Below, piece after piece: positions 34,323 through 45,090 of a stretch of DNA of 64,000 bases (position 1 is its first letter; the number at the start of each line of letters is the position of its first letter). Location: contig CM044311.1 in NCBI GenBank assembly GCA_024291935.2, positions 22,901,001-22,965,000 of the forward strand, read 5' to 3'. Made by a program: the position numbers and the translations under genes. This stretch comes from Okapia johnstoni. Lineage: Eukaryota > Chordata > Mammalia > Artiodactyla > Giraffidae. The notes below the pieces were generated by a model. The model worked only from the letters and a program-made list of their open reading frames with translations. It was not told the DNA's origin and searched no databases.

Positions 34323-34525
34323 TGCGGTGGCTTAGTTGCTAAGTTGGATTCTTGCAAACCCATGGACTGTAGCCCACCAGGCTCCTCTGACCATGGGATT
34401 TTCCAGACAAGAATACTAGAATGGGTTATCATTTCCTTCTCCAGAGGATATTCCCAACCTAGGGATCAAACCCATATCTCCTGTATTGCAGGCGGAATCT
34501 TTACTGCTGAGCCATCAGGGAGCCC
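34323..34525 (-). mobile_element. Bov-tA SINE
   Basis: Complement copy: 'gtggcttagttgctaagttg', 'cagacaagaatactagaatg' and the head complement 'gagccatcagggagccc'. Confidence 0.94.
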
Positions 34526-34559
34526 CTAAGACAGAATGTTCTGTCCCTAGTCAACAGTG

Positions 34560-34765
34560 AAACCAAAAGGGACATGATGTTATTTCATTGTGGGTTCTGT
34601 ATTTTTCTGCTCCACTATAGACTAGATTTTAATGCTAGACAAGTCATTTAAACTTTCTGAGCCTCAGCTGTCTTATTTTCCAAGTGGAAAGGATTAATCA
34701 AAGCTACCCCACATTATGGTAGTATAACATGAGATACTGCATGTGAATGAAGCACAAATAAGACT
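34560..34765 (+). mobile_element. MIR SINE
   Basis: The core is readable: 'gctagacaagtcatttaaac', then 'tttctgagcctcagctgtct' and 'ttattttccaagtggaaagg', the standard MIR order (caagtcacttaacctctctgagcctcag in the family). Ancient mammalian SINE. Confidence 0.65.
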
Positions 34766-35463
34766 AATAAATACAAAAGTAAGACACTTTATATGGCTGT
34801 TATTGTTAGATATTTTAAGACCTCCAGTAACCTCTAAACAAGATAGATTACTATAAAATAAATATGAAAAGTAGAAGTGCCTTACTGATTTTAGATTTTA
34901 CGCTTAGCCACTTTTCAAAGCAAAAAAGATAAAGCAATATTTCAATGGATATGATTTTCTTATTTTTACTACTTCAGAGCTTGAATAAACTAAGATTTAA
35001 TGTGAGAAGAATTTTTGAAAAATAGTTTTTAACCCAACCAAATTGTTTCGCAAAGATTGACTCAGAACAAAAACATCATTTTAGCAATTGCTATGGAACA
35101 TTTGTGAATAGCCCATGATTTATTTGAAAACTAGAGAATTTGATATCTAAAATAAATCTGTAGCAGGCATTTATCTTTTTATCTTTTTTCCTTTTTTATT
35201 ACATATCCTGATATCTCATTTTCTCCTCAATGATAAATCCTGTTTTAATTTTTTCTTGTTACTCTTACGATACTTTTTTCTGCTCTAATTAAAAGCAATA
35301 AAAGGAAAGTTTTCTAACAGATTCAAAATTAAACACAAATAGAGTACTAAGTATCCAAAATTATCACTATAAATAAAATACTTAGAGGAAATGACTAGTG
35401 TGATAGAGCTACTTCGTAGTTGTTTGTTATAACAGAAAATTATAACATAGGCAGTATTTTATC
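34766..35463. other. Unclassified AT-rich DNA
   Basis: Nothing recognised in about 700 bases. Confidence 0.5.
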
Positions 35464-35583
35464 TTTTTTTTTTTTTTTGGCCATGCCAAGGTATGTGGGA
35501 TGGCAGTTCCCCAACTAGGGATTGAACCTGCACCCCCTACTACAGAACTGCAGAGTCTTAACCACTGGACTGCCAAGAAGTCT
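35464..35583 (-). mobile_element. CHR-type SINE (antisense)
   Basis: Begins with a 15-base T-run (the complement of the A tail), then 'ggccatgccaaggtatgtgg', 'gttccccaactagggattga' (the B-box complement) and 'ttaaccactggactgccaag' (the head complement). Shortened relative to the copy at 9675. Confidence 0.85.
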
Positions 35584-36014
35584 ACATACAGGTCATATTT
35601 TAAAATACTATTCTCCTCAGCTAGTCATTTTCTTTTTACTTTTTACATTTCTGTGAATCATTATGGATTATTTTTACTTGCAAAAATAACATATCAGATC
35701 AAAGGCACAATCCATGAAAGAAGTGATAAACTGGACTTCATTAAGATTAAAATTTCTGTTCTGCCAAAGGCAGTGTGAAAAGAGTAAGAAGAAAAGCCAC
35801 AGACTTGGAGAAAAATTTGCAAAAGACACATCTAATAAAAGACTGTCATCCAAACTATACAAAGAAATCCTGTAAGTCAATAATAAGTAAATGAATAACC
35901 CAACTAAAATATAGGGCAAATAACCTTAAGAGATACTTCACCAAAGAAGATACACAGATAGAAAATAAGCATATGAGAATTTCTACACCTCCTAGGTCAC
36001 CAGGAAAATATAAA

Positions 36015-36216
36015 TGTTCAGTCCTGTCTCTTTGCAACCCCTGGACTGTACCCTGCCCAGGCTCCTCTGTTCATGGGATTTTCCAGACAAGAATACTGGA
36101 GTGGGTTCCCATTTCCTCCTCCAGGGCATCTTCCTGATCCAGGGATCGAACCCATGTCTCCTGTGTCTCCTGCACTGGCAGGCAGATTCTTTACCACTGA
36201 GCCACCTGGGAAGCCC
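36015..36216 (-). mobile_element. Bov-tA SINE inserted in old L1
   Basis: Complement copy: 'gttcagtcctgtctctttgc', 'cagacaagaatactggagtg', and a clean head complement (ctgagccacctgggaagccc). The L1 continues right after (cctgttagaatggtcaaaat). Confidence 0.95.
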
Positions 36217-36830
36217 ATATACCTGTTAGAATGGTCAAAATCCAGAACACTGACAATATCAGTGCTGGAGAGGATGAATAAGAAGTGACAGGAACATACA
36301 TCACTGTCTGTGGCAATACAAATGGGAATAGCCACCTTGGAAGACATTTTGGGCTCTTTTAAAGAACTAAACATCCTCTTGCAATTTGGTCCAGCAATTA
36401 AACGTCTTGGTATTCATACAAAAGAGTTAAAAACGTATGTCCATTCAAAAAGCTAAACAGGAATGTTTATAGCAGTTTTACTTAACAACTGCCAAAACTT
36501 GTCCTTCAGCTGATGAATGGATGAACTGTGGGAAATCCAGCTATTGGATTATTTTTCAGTGATAAAAAGAAGTGAGCTATCAAGTCATGAAAAGTCAGAG
36601 AGGAAACTTCAATACATATTATTAAGTGAGAGAAGGCAAGCTGGAAAGGCTACTACTGTATGATTCTAATTATATGACAATTCTGGAGAAGGCAAAACTA
36701 TGGAGACAATAAAAATGTCAGTGGTTGCCAGTGGTTAGTGACAGGGGAGGAATAAGGAGGCAGAGCACAAAGGATTTTCAGAGCAGAGAAAATACTCTGC
36801 ATGATAATATAATGATGGATATGATAGGGA

Positions 36831-36838
36831 TCAGATAG
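36831..36838 (+). repeat. Possible TSD of LTR (low copy)
   Basis: tcagatag, repeated at 37492-37499 where the L1 resumes. Short, so support is moderate. Confidence 0.5.
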
Positions 36839-37491
36839 GATAGTTATACAGGTTGTACAGGTAGTTGCGGAAGTCCCAGTAGGGGGTTATAGACAGAAAG
36901 GGAAACCTAGGGAACTCTGGGAGATCACTGTAAGTGATCACTCAAGAAACATTGTGGAATGAAGCAAGTTTGCTTAACTGTAAAGCACAAAATATGCCCT
37001 AGGTCATTAAGTGAAAGAAAAATGCTACCACTCTTCCATCGATTTGAATAAAATAAGCTTTATGGAAGTCCTGGTTTGACCGGACAGGGTCAGACACTCT
37101 CTTGTCTGATAAGAAGGAGGAGCTAGTGATGTAAGTCTGACATCTACTCAAAGAATGAAGATGAAGGTGGTGTTTTCACCCTACCCCACTTGCCTTTGAT
37201 TATAAAATTGTAGCCTCCACTTAATCCTCAGAGCAGAACCCCCTTGCCTACCCACCTGCATCTCTCCCAGCATCCAATATTAATAATCTACTTCTTAACA
37301 CTCACTTTGCTTCTCACTGAATTCCTTCTGGGCTGAGACACAAAGAACCCAAGCCTCAGTAAGTCCAGACACCAGGTGAGTGATTTTAATGAAAAGACAG
37401 TAGGTTTAAGTCCTCACCTGAGTTTCGACTGGGTTTGAGTCCTGGCACATGCGATCAAGTCCCAATTGGAGGTGCATGGTTTCAGATAGAT
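36839..37491 (+). mobile_element. Probable solo LTR of an endogenous retrovirus (ERV1/BTLTR-like)
   Basis: A block of about 650 bases absent from the L1 consensus sits between two L1 segments that join well. It has LTR layout: a TATA-like 'gattataaaattg' near 37199, about 60 bases on a C-rich stretch (ccccttgcctacccacctgc) near 37240, and then 'ctttgcttctcactgaattc' and 'gctgagacacaaagaaccc', which recall gammaretrovirus-type LTR ends in ruminants. An AATAAA lies at 37048. There are no gag, pol or env remains, so this would be a solo LTR, probably left by recombination between paired LTRs. The exact ends are uncertain. Confidence 0.55.
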
Positions 37492-37753
37492 GTCATTAAA
37501 TACTTTTCAAACCCATAGAAGGTACAACACTGAAAGGGAAGCCCTTAAGTAACCTACTTATTTTGGGTGATAATGACCTGTCTGTACAGTAGGTTCATGA
37601 ACTGTAACAATGGTACTGTTCTGATGAGGGGTGTTGATAATGAAGGAAGGTATGTGTTTATGGGGACCAGGGGTACTGTACGTGGGAAGTCTCAGCACCT
37701 TCTGCTCAATTTTGCTGTGAACCTAAAACTTCTCTTAAATAAAAAAAAAATGT
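37492..37753 (+). mobile_element. Old L1M LINE, 3' end (split)
   Basis: L1 3' UTR resumes: 'caaacccatagaaggtacaa' (37509), 'ttttgggtgataatgacctg' (37561) and 'ttttgctgtgaacctaaaac' (37710), ending 'cttaaataaaaaaaaaa'. This is the true 3' end of the copy that starts at 35690. Confidence 0.8.
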
Positions 37754-37890
37754 CTGTTTGAGAAACATCTTTAATAATATGCTGGCAAAAGCACCTTTTA
37801 ACAGAGAAAAATCTAAAGACGGTAAAAATCATCTCCAAATCCACTATTCAAACTATTCATAATTGCTAAACATTCTTCCAAACAGTTCCG

Positions 37891-37943
37891 TCTCCTCCTC
37901 CTCCTCTCCCTCTCTCTCTTTTTCTCTCTTCTCTATCTCTCAA

Positions 37944-37983
<40 letters not shown>
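37891..37983. repeat. (CT)-rich then (CA)n microsatellite
   Basis: TCC and CT units (37891-37942) followed by about 19 CA units (37946-37983). Long enough to be length-variable. Confidence 0.93.
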
Positions 37984-37985
<2 letters not shown>

Positions 37986-38094
37986 ATGGGAATATGGTAT
38001 GGGTGTACAGTTTTACATACATGGATTCACGATAACATACCATGTTGATACACTTATTTCACCATAAGCATGATTCACTAGATATAACGTGAAG

Positions 38095-38440
38095 ATCCTA
38101 TCAATTTTCCACTAATATAAATAATCTCACAATGAACAATGACTATTCATTAATATTGCAAATATCTTTTTAAGGTAAATTCCTAGAGGTTGAGTCCCCG
38201 GAACAAAATGTATGTACATCACAGACTAGCTTAAGGGAGTTGATGTCAATTTACACTCACATCTATAATGTACGAGAATGAATAGTTTTCCAATCTTGTG
38301 AGTGAAGAGTTGTATTGGTGTGCTTAAATCTGCAAGATAACAAATGTCGTTATTGCTGAATTTTGCCAATAATAATGAGATAGAGCATCTTTTCGATGGA
38401 CTTTTGTCATTTGTTTATTCATTAATTACTTGCCTTTTAT
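38095..38440 (-). mobile_element. Old L1 3' region (antisense)
   Basis: The complement of an ancient L1 3' end: 'aatctcacaatgaacaatga', 'aggtaaattcctagaggttg', 'caatttacactcacatctat' and 'agagcatcttttcgatggac' come in the family order. Strongly diverged. Confidence 0.55.
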
Positions 38441-38549
38441 CTGTCTCATTGATTTTATGCATTCATGTAAATTGAGGACATCTCCATCTTTAGCATTTCT
38501 TGCCAGTTCTATCTCTATTCGTAGCTCAGACAGTTCTACTTGTCTCTGT

Positions 38550-38815
38550 CTTTTCTGTTCTACTGTAATCAATGTCTCAGGAACATCTGGATTACCCCTA
38601 TTAACTCAATAGCCTGAGTGATTCTTATGACCCTCCAACTACTGTGTTATAAGAGTGGATTAATTTCTATTCATAGCCAAGTCAAATCATGTATACAGTA
38701 TCATAATTTCAAGTTCTTTGATAACTTAAATTTAATAACTTAATTCAAACTCTACCAAGGTTTGTGAAGTCCTACATCGCATCATTTCTGATCACTGTTC
38801 TTTCGTATATTCATT
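38550..38815 (+). mobile_element. L2 LINE fragment
   Basis: 'caatagcctgagtgattctt' followed by 'caagtcaaatcatgtataca' and 'gaagtcctacatcgcatcat' matches the L2 order 'agccagagtgatc...', 'agtcagatcatgtcac' and 'aggccctacatgatctgg'. Diverged but in order. Confidence 0.5.
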
Positions 38816-39245
38816 ATTTATTGTTGCACAAAAAGTATCACCAAATATGAGCTCTTAATAAGAAGCTATTATTTCACCCCATTTCTGAGAGTCAGTAATC
38901 TAGGGAGGACCTTAGCTGAGCAGTTCTGGCTCAAGGTCTTTAAAAAGTGTCAGTCAAGCTGTTGGCTAGGGTTGTAATCTCAGACTAGTCTGGGAGTAGA
39001 GGATCCACTCAAGGCTCCCTCACGTGGTTGTTGGCAGGACTCTTTACTTCCTCTCCATGAGAGCATCTCCATGGGCCGCTCACAATACGGTTTTCCCCAG
39101 AGCAAATGATCCAAGAGAAAGAAAAAATAGTAACCAAGAAGGAGCGTCTTTTAAAACTTAATCTCAGAAGTAATGTACATGAATTTTGCCGTTTTTTATT
39201 GGTCGTGTAAACCAATCCTTGACCAGTGACAGATGACACAGCAGG
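38816..39245 (-). mobile_element. Ancient LTR/DNA repeat remnant, family unsure
   Basis: 'ttattgttgcacaaaaagta', 'cagttctggctcaaggtctt', 'gtcagtcaagctgttggcta', 'agagcatctccatgggccgc' and 'caaatgatccaagagaaaga' form a set I associate with an old mammalian interspersed repeat of the MLT/MER type, here antisense. The frame 39009-39254 on the minus strand is part of it and not a gene. Confidence 0.4.
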
Positions 39246-39299
39246 GATCATCAAGGTTCCAAAGGTGGCTTATTAACACCTCTTTCTAACTATATTCCT

Positions 39300-39440
39300 A
39301 TTGCAGGACCCTCTTTCTATTCCTTACCTATCCCAAGCTATTTCTGTCCTTAGGAACTTTGCATTAGCTGTTTGTTTGCCTGCAACAATTTTCCTCAGGT
39401 CATAACATGGTTTCTTCTAATTCAGTTCTTAGTTCAAATG
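39300..39440 (+). mobile_element. L2 LINE 3' part, first half
   Basis: 'ggaactttgcattagctgtt' then 'tttgcctgcaacaattttcc' and 'gttcttagttcaaatg' match the L2 series '...ttgcacttgctgttccctctgcctggaa...'. It is interrupted by a Bov-tA and resumes at 39662. Confidence 0.6.
39431..39440 (+). repeat. TSD of Bov-tA in L2 (low copy)
   Basis: agttcaaatg, exact copy at 39652-39661. Confidence 0.88.
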
Positions 39441-39651
39441 TTGTTGCTGTTGTTCAGTCACTGAGTGGTGTCTGACTCCATGGACTGTAGCCTGGCAGGT
39501 TTCTCTGTTCATGGGGTTTCCAGGCAAGAATACTGGAGTGGGTTCCCATTTCCTACTCCAGGCTATCTTCCTGACCCAGGAATTGAACCTGCATCTCCTA
39601 CATGCATCTCCTGCATTGCAGGCAGATTCTTTACCAATGAGCCACCAGGGA
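39441..39651 (-). mobile_element. Bov-tA SINE inserted in L2
   Basis: Complement copy starting 'ttgttgctgttgttcagtca', with 'caggcaagaatactggagtg' in the body and 'tgagccaccaggga' as the head complement. 'catctcctacatgcatctcc' is a small internal duplication. A perfect 10-bp TSD. Confidence 0.96.
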
Positions 39652-39661
39652 AGTTCAAATG
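39652..39661 (+). repeat. TSD of Bov-tA in L2 (high copy)
   Basis: agttcaaatg, the partner of 39431-39440. Confidence 0.88.
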
Positions 39662-39795
39662 CAACCTCCCTGAAAAATATTTTTACCACTCTAATTTTGT
39701 TTACTTAGATTTTTAATTATCTCATCTTTATTAGAACATATGTATCAAGAGAGCGCTAATGCCTAAAATAAATAGTTGGCAAAAAGTAAGGACTT
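39662..39795 (+). mobile_element. L2 LINE 3' end, second half
   Basis: Continues from the first half with 'caacctccctgaaaaatatt', 'ctcatctttattagaacata' and 'taaaataaatagttggcaaa', the last resembling the L2 terminus (caataaatatttgttgaa). Confidence 0.55.
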
Positions 39796-39825
39796 CTATA
39801 AAAGCAGATACATACATACATAAAT

Positions 39826-40050
39826 GTGCATATGTGCTAAGTTGCTTCACTCATGTCTGACTCTGTGGGACGCTATGGACTGTAGCCTGTTAGGTTTCTC
39901 TGTCCATGGGATTCTCCAGGCAAGAATACTTGAGCGGGTTGCCATGCCCTTCTCCAGTGGATCTTCCTGACCCAGGGACTGAACTCATAGCTCTATATCT
40001 CCTCCACTGACAGGAAGATTCTTAACCTCTAGTGCTACCTTGGAAGCCCC
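39826..40050 (-). mobile_element. Bov-tA SINE
   Basis: Complement copy: 'atgtgctaagttgcttcact', 'caggcaagaatacttgagcg' and the head complement 'agtgctaccttggaagcccc'. ACATACATA-type words on both sides may be its TSD, extended by microsatellite growth. Confidence 0.94.
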
Positions 40051-40104
40051 ACATACATATAAATATATATACACACATACATACACACACACACACACAC
40101 ACTC
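40051..40104. repeat. (TA)/(CA) microsatellite
   Basis: Mixed ACAT, TA and CA units, with a (CA) run of about ten at 40080-40101. It lies at the head side of the antisense Bov-tA. Confidence 0.88.
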
Positions 40105-40319
40105 ATACTGTGAGAAAAAATAAGTGTTAGGAGATCTTTTAATGTAACATATAAGGCAAATAGTTTTCTTGCTTTAATTTTTCCATCTTACTTAATTTGC
40201 ATTTGAGACACATATGTACACAATATACTACCTAATACTGTATATGTGGGTATACATATCAAATTATAATCACTGCTTGTAAAAGACTTAGTTAAGTCTC
40301 TATGTAAATGGGGAGAATA
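40105..40319. other. Unclassified AT-rich DNA
   Basis: Nothing recognised. Confidence 0.5.
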
Positions 40320-40505
40320 GATGATAATATTTACTGAAAACTTACTGTAGCATCTCCTTAAAAAAAAAAAAAAAAACTTTTCTAAATCCTTCTGTGGTTT
40401 ATAGTAGCAGTATTTTAAAGAAACTGAGTCTCAGAACGGTGCATTAACTTTCCCAAAGTCCCAAAAATAACATGGAAAACAGCTTTTGACCTAGGTTTGG
40501 TGGAT
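40320..40505 (-). mobile_element. MIR SINE (antisense) with poly(A) interruption
   Basis: 'aagaaactgagtctcagaac' followed by 'ttaactttcccaaagtccca' and 'cagcttttgacctaggttt' is the complement of MIR (aaactgaggctcagag...). A 17-base A-run lies at about 40360-40376 within the remnant. Confidence 0.6.
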
Positions 40506-42428
40506 GCCATAGACATTCTCCTTTGCTGTTTCACTGCATCGTGGAAAGCATGGGTCAACATGCTGAAAATTCTACGAGCATATTTATTTCCTCAATTGTT
40601 ATTTCTCCTGTCAAGGAAATGCTTCTAAAATTTAATTTTTCATTCTTAAATCTAGCTTGTTTCTCATCAAGATCCATTAATGATGAAGGAGTCATTAACA
40701 CAAAAGACTAAAATGACTAACATTTGGCAGTGTTCATCTAATTACAAAAACTTAATTTTCCCAGGAAAGCAAAATGCATGACCATCTTCCATAGCAGCAC
40801 GGCATTGTAAGACACAAGTACACATTTCTAGAAGCAATTCCATTAGGATCTAAAACAGAACATAACCAACAAACGGAGTATTCTAGACACTTACAAAATG
40901 GTAAAATATCATAGAGTGTTTTTTCTCTTAATAACAATTTTGAAGCTCATTTAGCTCAAGCTCTTAATTTCATGGAGAGAAAGTGACTATTTCATGTATT
41001 ATTAATTTTAATATTTAATATTTTGAAATACATATTTCTCTGGGATGTATACATATTTATCCCAATTAACTGCTATTGTACAGCCTCATTAATTATTCTG
41101 TTTGTGTTTACTGGATTTTTCTAGTATTTGATGACCATTCCCTTCAAATAATCAGCCTTTTGTTAAGTTTTCTGAGTTTCTTTGCAGTTCCACACAGATC
41201 AAGTAAAAGGAAAGTATCCAAATTCAGTTTTGTTCATTTTTTTTTTAATTCGTGTAACAAATGGCAAACCATAAATACCATGTAAGTATTTCTTAGACTA
41301 AAATTAAAAATAAGGTGAGATTTCAGGGAAGGCTGCCTTGGAAGATTTTACCCCCAATAATAGCTGTTTTGTAAAACTTGGACTTTCTACAGCTGCTGAA
41401 TTTTTGAGTTTCCTAGGAGACTGTAAGCTAGCGTCACTTTCTTAAAAACGATGAAAGCTCTCTTTAGTCTGGGTCTATGCCTTGTTGGTTCACAAGAATG
41501 AATCCTTTGATAAAAAGACTAGACTAGAATGCATGCATTAGATTATGGGACTTAAAATTATCTATGACAGAAATTATATACAGTGGTAAAAATCACAAAA
41601 GACATCCAGATAAATACATAATTATATGTGAGATTCAAGAAAAATTTTCCTTAATCAATACCTTTCAGAAAAATAACATCATAAAGAGAATGGTGTCCTT
41701 TCCCTTTCTCTTCCCCTCTTTATCCTACTCTCTTACTCTCTTTCTTTTTCTCATTTTAAATAAATCCCCAAACTAAAGATAGGTTGATTCACAGAAAAAT
41801 CTTTACACATACTTTCACAATACATGAATGATGGTTTCTATTGGAGTTCTTATAACTCAGGAACATTTAGCTATAAGGTCATCATATATGAGTATCTCAT
41901 TTCAACTGTTTTCATTTATTTTTCCTTCAAAAAATTATCATAGCTTTACCAACGCATGACACTTGACAAATGTTCCTGAATTTCATCAGATTTTATTGTA
42001 ATTGTGTTGATTCATATCTATATGTTATTAGTTAAGTGCCAGAGAATCTTATAAATGCCAGTTCATCTACCTTGAAAACACCATTAAATTTAAAGCTTAC
42101 TGCACTACACTGGAAGCACATCATACACAAACTACCACCTGAGAAGTGCTATACTTTGAGGAATTAAGAAATTAAATAATGTTAAATTATTAAGTGTTCA
42201 CAATTTGTTAAATTGAGCACTACATGTGAATAGTGTTTCTAATGAGATTTCTTCTCTTCTATTAAATATGTTTATAGTTTTAAAAGTAAAAATAAATGTA
42301 AAGAATGACTCCAAATCTAAATAAATACTTTGATAGGCAGGATAGTTTAGGCAAGTTGTAGTTACCTACAATCCCAAAGTGTCACACTTGTAACATACGG
42401 TTTTGTTTTGCTTCATCTCCAGCGAAGG
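40506..42428. other. Unclassified DNA, low in recent repeats
   Basis: About 1.9 kb without a recognised SINE, BovB or L1. A pyrimidine-rich stretch lies at 41690-41755. No frame resembles a known protein. Confidence 0.45.
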
Positions 42429-42443
42429 TCAGCAGGGGGCGCT
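42429..42443 (+). promoter_or_regulatory. CTCF-like binding motif
   Basis: tcagcagggggcgct agrees with the vertebrate CTCF core (CCASYAGRKGGCRSY) at 14 of 15 positions; only the first C is changed to T. It is in the plus orientation, includes a CpG, and sits in non-repeat DNA. The match is seen; occupancy is inferred. Confidence 0.6.
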
Positions 42444-42510
42444 CCCATCATTGTGACCCAGAGACAGGATGCTAGACCCTTCCCCTCAAACCACAACCAA
42501 AGTGAAAGGG

Positions 42511-42531
42511 AAAAAAAAAGGGGGGGGGGGG
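42511..42531 (+). repeat. Poly(A)-poly(G) run
   Basis: Nine A followed by twelve G (42520-42531), an uncommon homopurine run about 80 bases from the CTCF-like motif. Confidence 0.9.
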
Positions 42532-43034
42532 TGCAATTGCCTCTTCTCACACTTCATTGGCCAAAACTTGTCACATGCTAGACTAAATTTCAGAGGCAGG
42601 CAAACACAACTCTAGCACACATTCAAAAACGGGGAGAGCTGGAAACGTTCAGTTAAATACCATGGAGAACTCTCAAAGATATGGCAACAGGTAGTAGTCT
42701 TACAGAAACTCAAAAATAAATATGTGATCACAAAACGAAAGATCATACGTTAATTTTCTTTCTTTGCTTCATTCAATTGTTTGTGCAAGAATCTAATTCT
42801 GCTCTTCATTCCAGGCCACTTTTGTTCTTGTTACATCAAAAGTCAGAAAACATTATTCTGACTTTATTTGAAAATCTTTACATGAATCATATTAAATGGC
42901 AGTATTAATTAGTGAAGCACAGATAATTTTTACCTATCAAAAATAGTAAAAATAGTGTTTTACTATAAATCAAAATTATAGATTGGGAAATAAAAGTTTA
43001 AAATTGTTAAGTATCTGTAACAAGAATAATCCCT
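42532..43034. other. Unclassified DNA
   Basis: No gene or named repeat. Confidence 0.5.
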
Positions 43035-43265
43035 AAGAAACACAAAATTAGTTAGTGCTTACTAGGGGCTTTACAGTTCCCTGTTCAATCTTCACAACAC
43101 TATAAATAATATACTGCTCTCAACATTTTTCAGATTAGGAGACCGAGGCATGGGCAGATTCAGAAACTCGCCCAGAGTCAAACAACTGGTAAACAGTGAA
43201 GATGGCATTTCTACATGAGCAATTTGATTCCAGAGATATAAAACCAGGAATTATATTGAATCCAC
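43035..43265 (-). mobile_element. MIR SINE (antisense)
   Basis: Clear complement of MIR: 'gcttactaggggctttacag', 'cagattaggagaccgaggca', 'aaactcgcccagagtcaaac' and 'gcaatttgattccagag'. Well preserved for its age. Confidence 0.78.
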
Positions 43266-44304
43266 GTAGGTTTGTCTGAGAACATGCATGTTTCAATAGA
43301 AGTGGGCTAGCATGCACTGCTTATGCTTTTGAAAATAAAAAATGGTATCTAAGTAATCATTATCACAGAATGAAACACACAAGGGAAATAAACCATAGTT
43401 TCTATTTTATAATTAGCTATGATTATGTGTTTGTTATATTTTTCATACACATTTTCCAATGTTCAATCAACATATACTCATTGTCTATTATCTGTACATC
43501 TCAGGGGTATGTTTTCCTTTGCATATTATATTTTAGGGAAAACTACATCATGTTATTTATTTGCATAATTCTAAGGTTATAATGAGATGTGTGTGAATGC
43601 ATTTTTTAAAAATTAAAAACTATATACTCAGCTTATTATTATTCTCTTTGTAATTTCTAGAAAAATGATGGTATGGTACATTACAATCAGAGTGTGTCCA
43701 CATATACCACCATGATAATATTTAGATTTCATTGAGGGCTAAGGTTAGGAAAATTAGGGCATAGCCAGTAAATCAAGGTCACAGATCAAAGGAAGTCTTG
43801 ATGTGAGAAAGGTTAAAGGGTAAAATGAAAAAGAATGAAGGAAAAATGAAAAGAGGAAAAGAAGAAAAAAATATATAGCAATAAATACAATAATGCTTAA
43901 TTTTTTATCTGTGATGATCAGTAGACACAGCATGCTAGAAATCATGGCAGGTTACAGTTACAGCAAAAGAATCAAGTTGGAATGCAGGTGACTAGAGACT
44001 AGAGAGATTTTTTTTTGAAAGAAAGAAAAAGAGAGGACTGTGGAGGAGGTGGGAAAAGAATTGGAGAGGGAAGGGAGCAAGAGGGACAAGGGGAAGAAAG
44101 AAGGAAAAAAAATGACAAGACAAGTGAAAGTGTCATGGCTAAAGTACAGTCAATCATATACAAGTAATGATGCTATAGCAGGGTGGTTGGGTGAATTTGA
44201 ATAACTTACAAATTGTAGCCTGTATGAAGAAGAGGAAAGGAGGAATACTACCAACAATACTACCAACAAGAAACTTCCACGTTTCTTTAGGCCTATCTCA
44301 TCAC
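43266..44304. repeat. Unclassified DNA with GA-rich tracts
   Basis: The plus strand is strongly purine-rich at 43800-43872 and 44010-44123 (GAAAGAAAGAAAAAGAGAGG-type sequence, then GGGAAGGGAGCAAGAGGG-type). Low-complexity homopurine DNA; no gene. Confidence 0.7.
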
Positions 44305-44813
44305 TCCTCCTCAAACCTAGACAGTGTATTAAGAAGAAGATACATCACTATGCCAATAAAGGTTCATAGAATCAAAGCTATGGCTTTTCCAGTAGCCATG
44401 TATGGATGTGAGATCTGGACGATAAAAAAGGCTGAGAACCAAAGAATTGATGCTTTCAAACTGTGGTGCTGGAGAAGACTCTTGAGAGTCCTTTGGACTG
44501 CAAGGAGGTCAAACCAGTCAATCCTAAAGGAAATCAACCCTGAATATTCATTGGAAGGACTGATGCTGAAGCTCTAATTTTTTGGCCACCTGATGCGAAG
44601 AGTCAACTCACTGAAAAGACCCTGATGCTGTGAAAGACTGAGGGCAGGAGAAGAGGGTGGACAGAGGATGAGTTGGTTGGATGACATCACAGATTCAATG
44701 GACATGAATTGCGCAAACTCCAGGAGATAGTTAAGGACAGGGAAGCCTGGCATGCTGCAGTCCATGAGATGGGGTCACAAAGAGTTGGACAAGACTGAGC
44801 AACTGAACAACAA
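44305..44813 (+). mobile_element. BovB LINE 3' end
   Basis: Sense BovB from 'acctagacagtgtattaaga' through 'tggaggaagactctt'-like and 'actgatgctgaagctctaat' to the terminus (gttggacaagactgagcaac). The 128-codon frame 44191-44577 contains decayed C-terminal BovB coding sequence (for example 'CEIWTIKKAENQRIDAFKLW') fused to upstream non-BovB sequence; it is not a gene. Confidence 0.93.
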
Positions 44814-45090
44814 CAAATTATTCCTACTTTATACCTTTAATGTATTAGCTTGGCTGAGCCAGGTTACCTCCAAACTGATAAACAATAAAGGCTAATATAT
44901 ACTTCACCACCATTCAAGGCAGCATCCAGAATCTGCTTTTTATGCTCTAGGATTCTGATTACTGATCCTCAAGTTTGACTTTCTTTTTTTTTTTAATTAG
45001 TTTATTTATCTATTTTTTTCTTTCTATTCTGTTTCTTACATTCCCCACCCTACCCCCAACCATGATCCCTACAATGAAGTCTGAAAGACT
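44814..45090. other. Unclassified DNA
   Basis: A T-run lies near 44985-44993. Nothing else recognised. Confidence 0.5.

Larger units (their letters stand above)
35690..36838 (+). mobile_element. Old L1M LINE, first part (split)
   Basis: Sense L1: 'aaactggacttcattaagat' (35729), 'cttcaccaaagaagatacac' (35937), 'agcagttttacttaacaact' (36471), 'attaagtgagagaaggcaag' (36621) and 'gtggttgccagtggttagtg' (36722). ORF2 is broken. A Bov-tA interrupts it at 36015 and an LTR at about 36839. Confidence 0.8.

Noticed and set aside
36018..36374. 118-codon minus-strand frame with GGNGNPLQYSCLENPM-type text
   Set aside because: That peptide is the standard translation of a Bov-tA body; the same text recurs in many frames here and is not a protein family.
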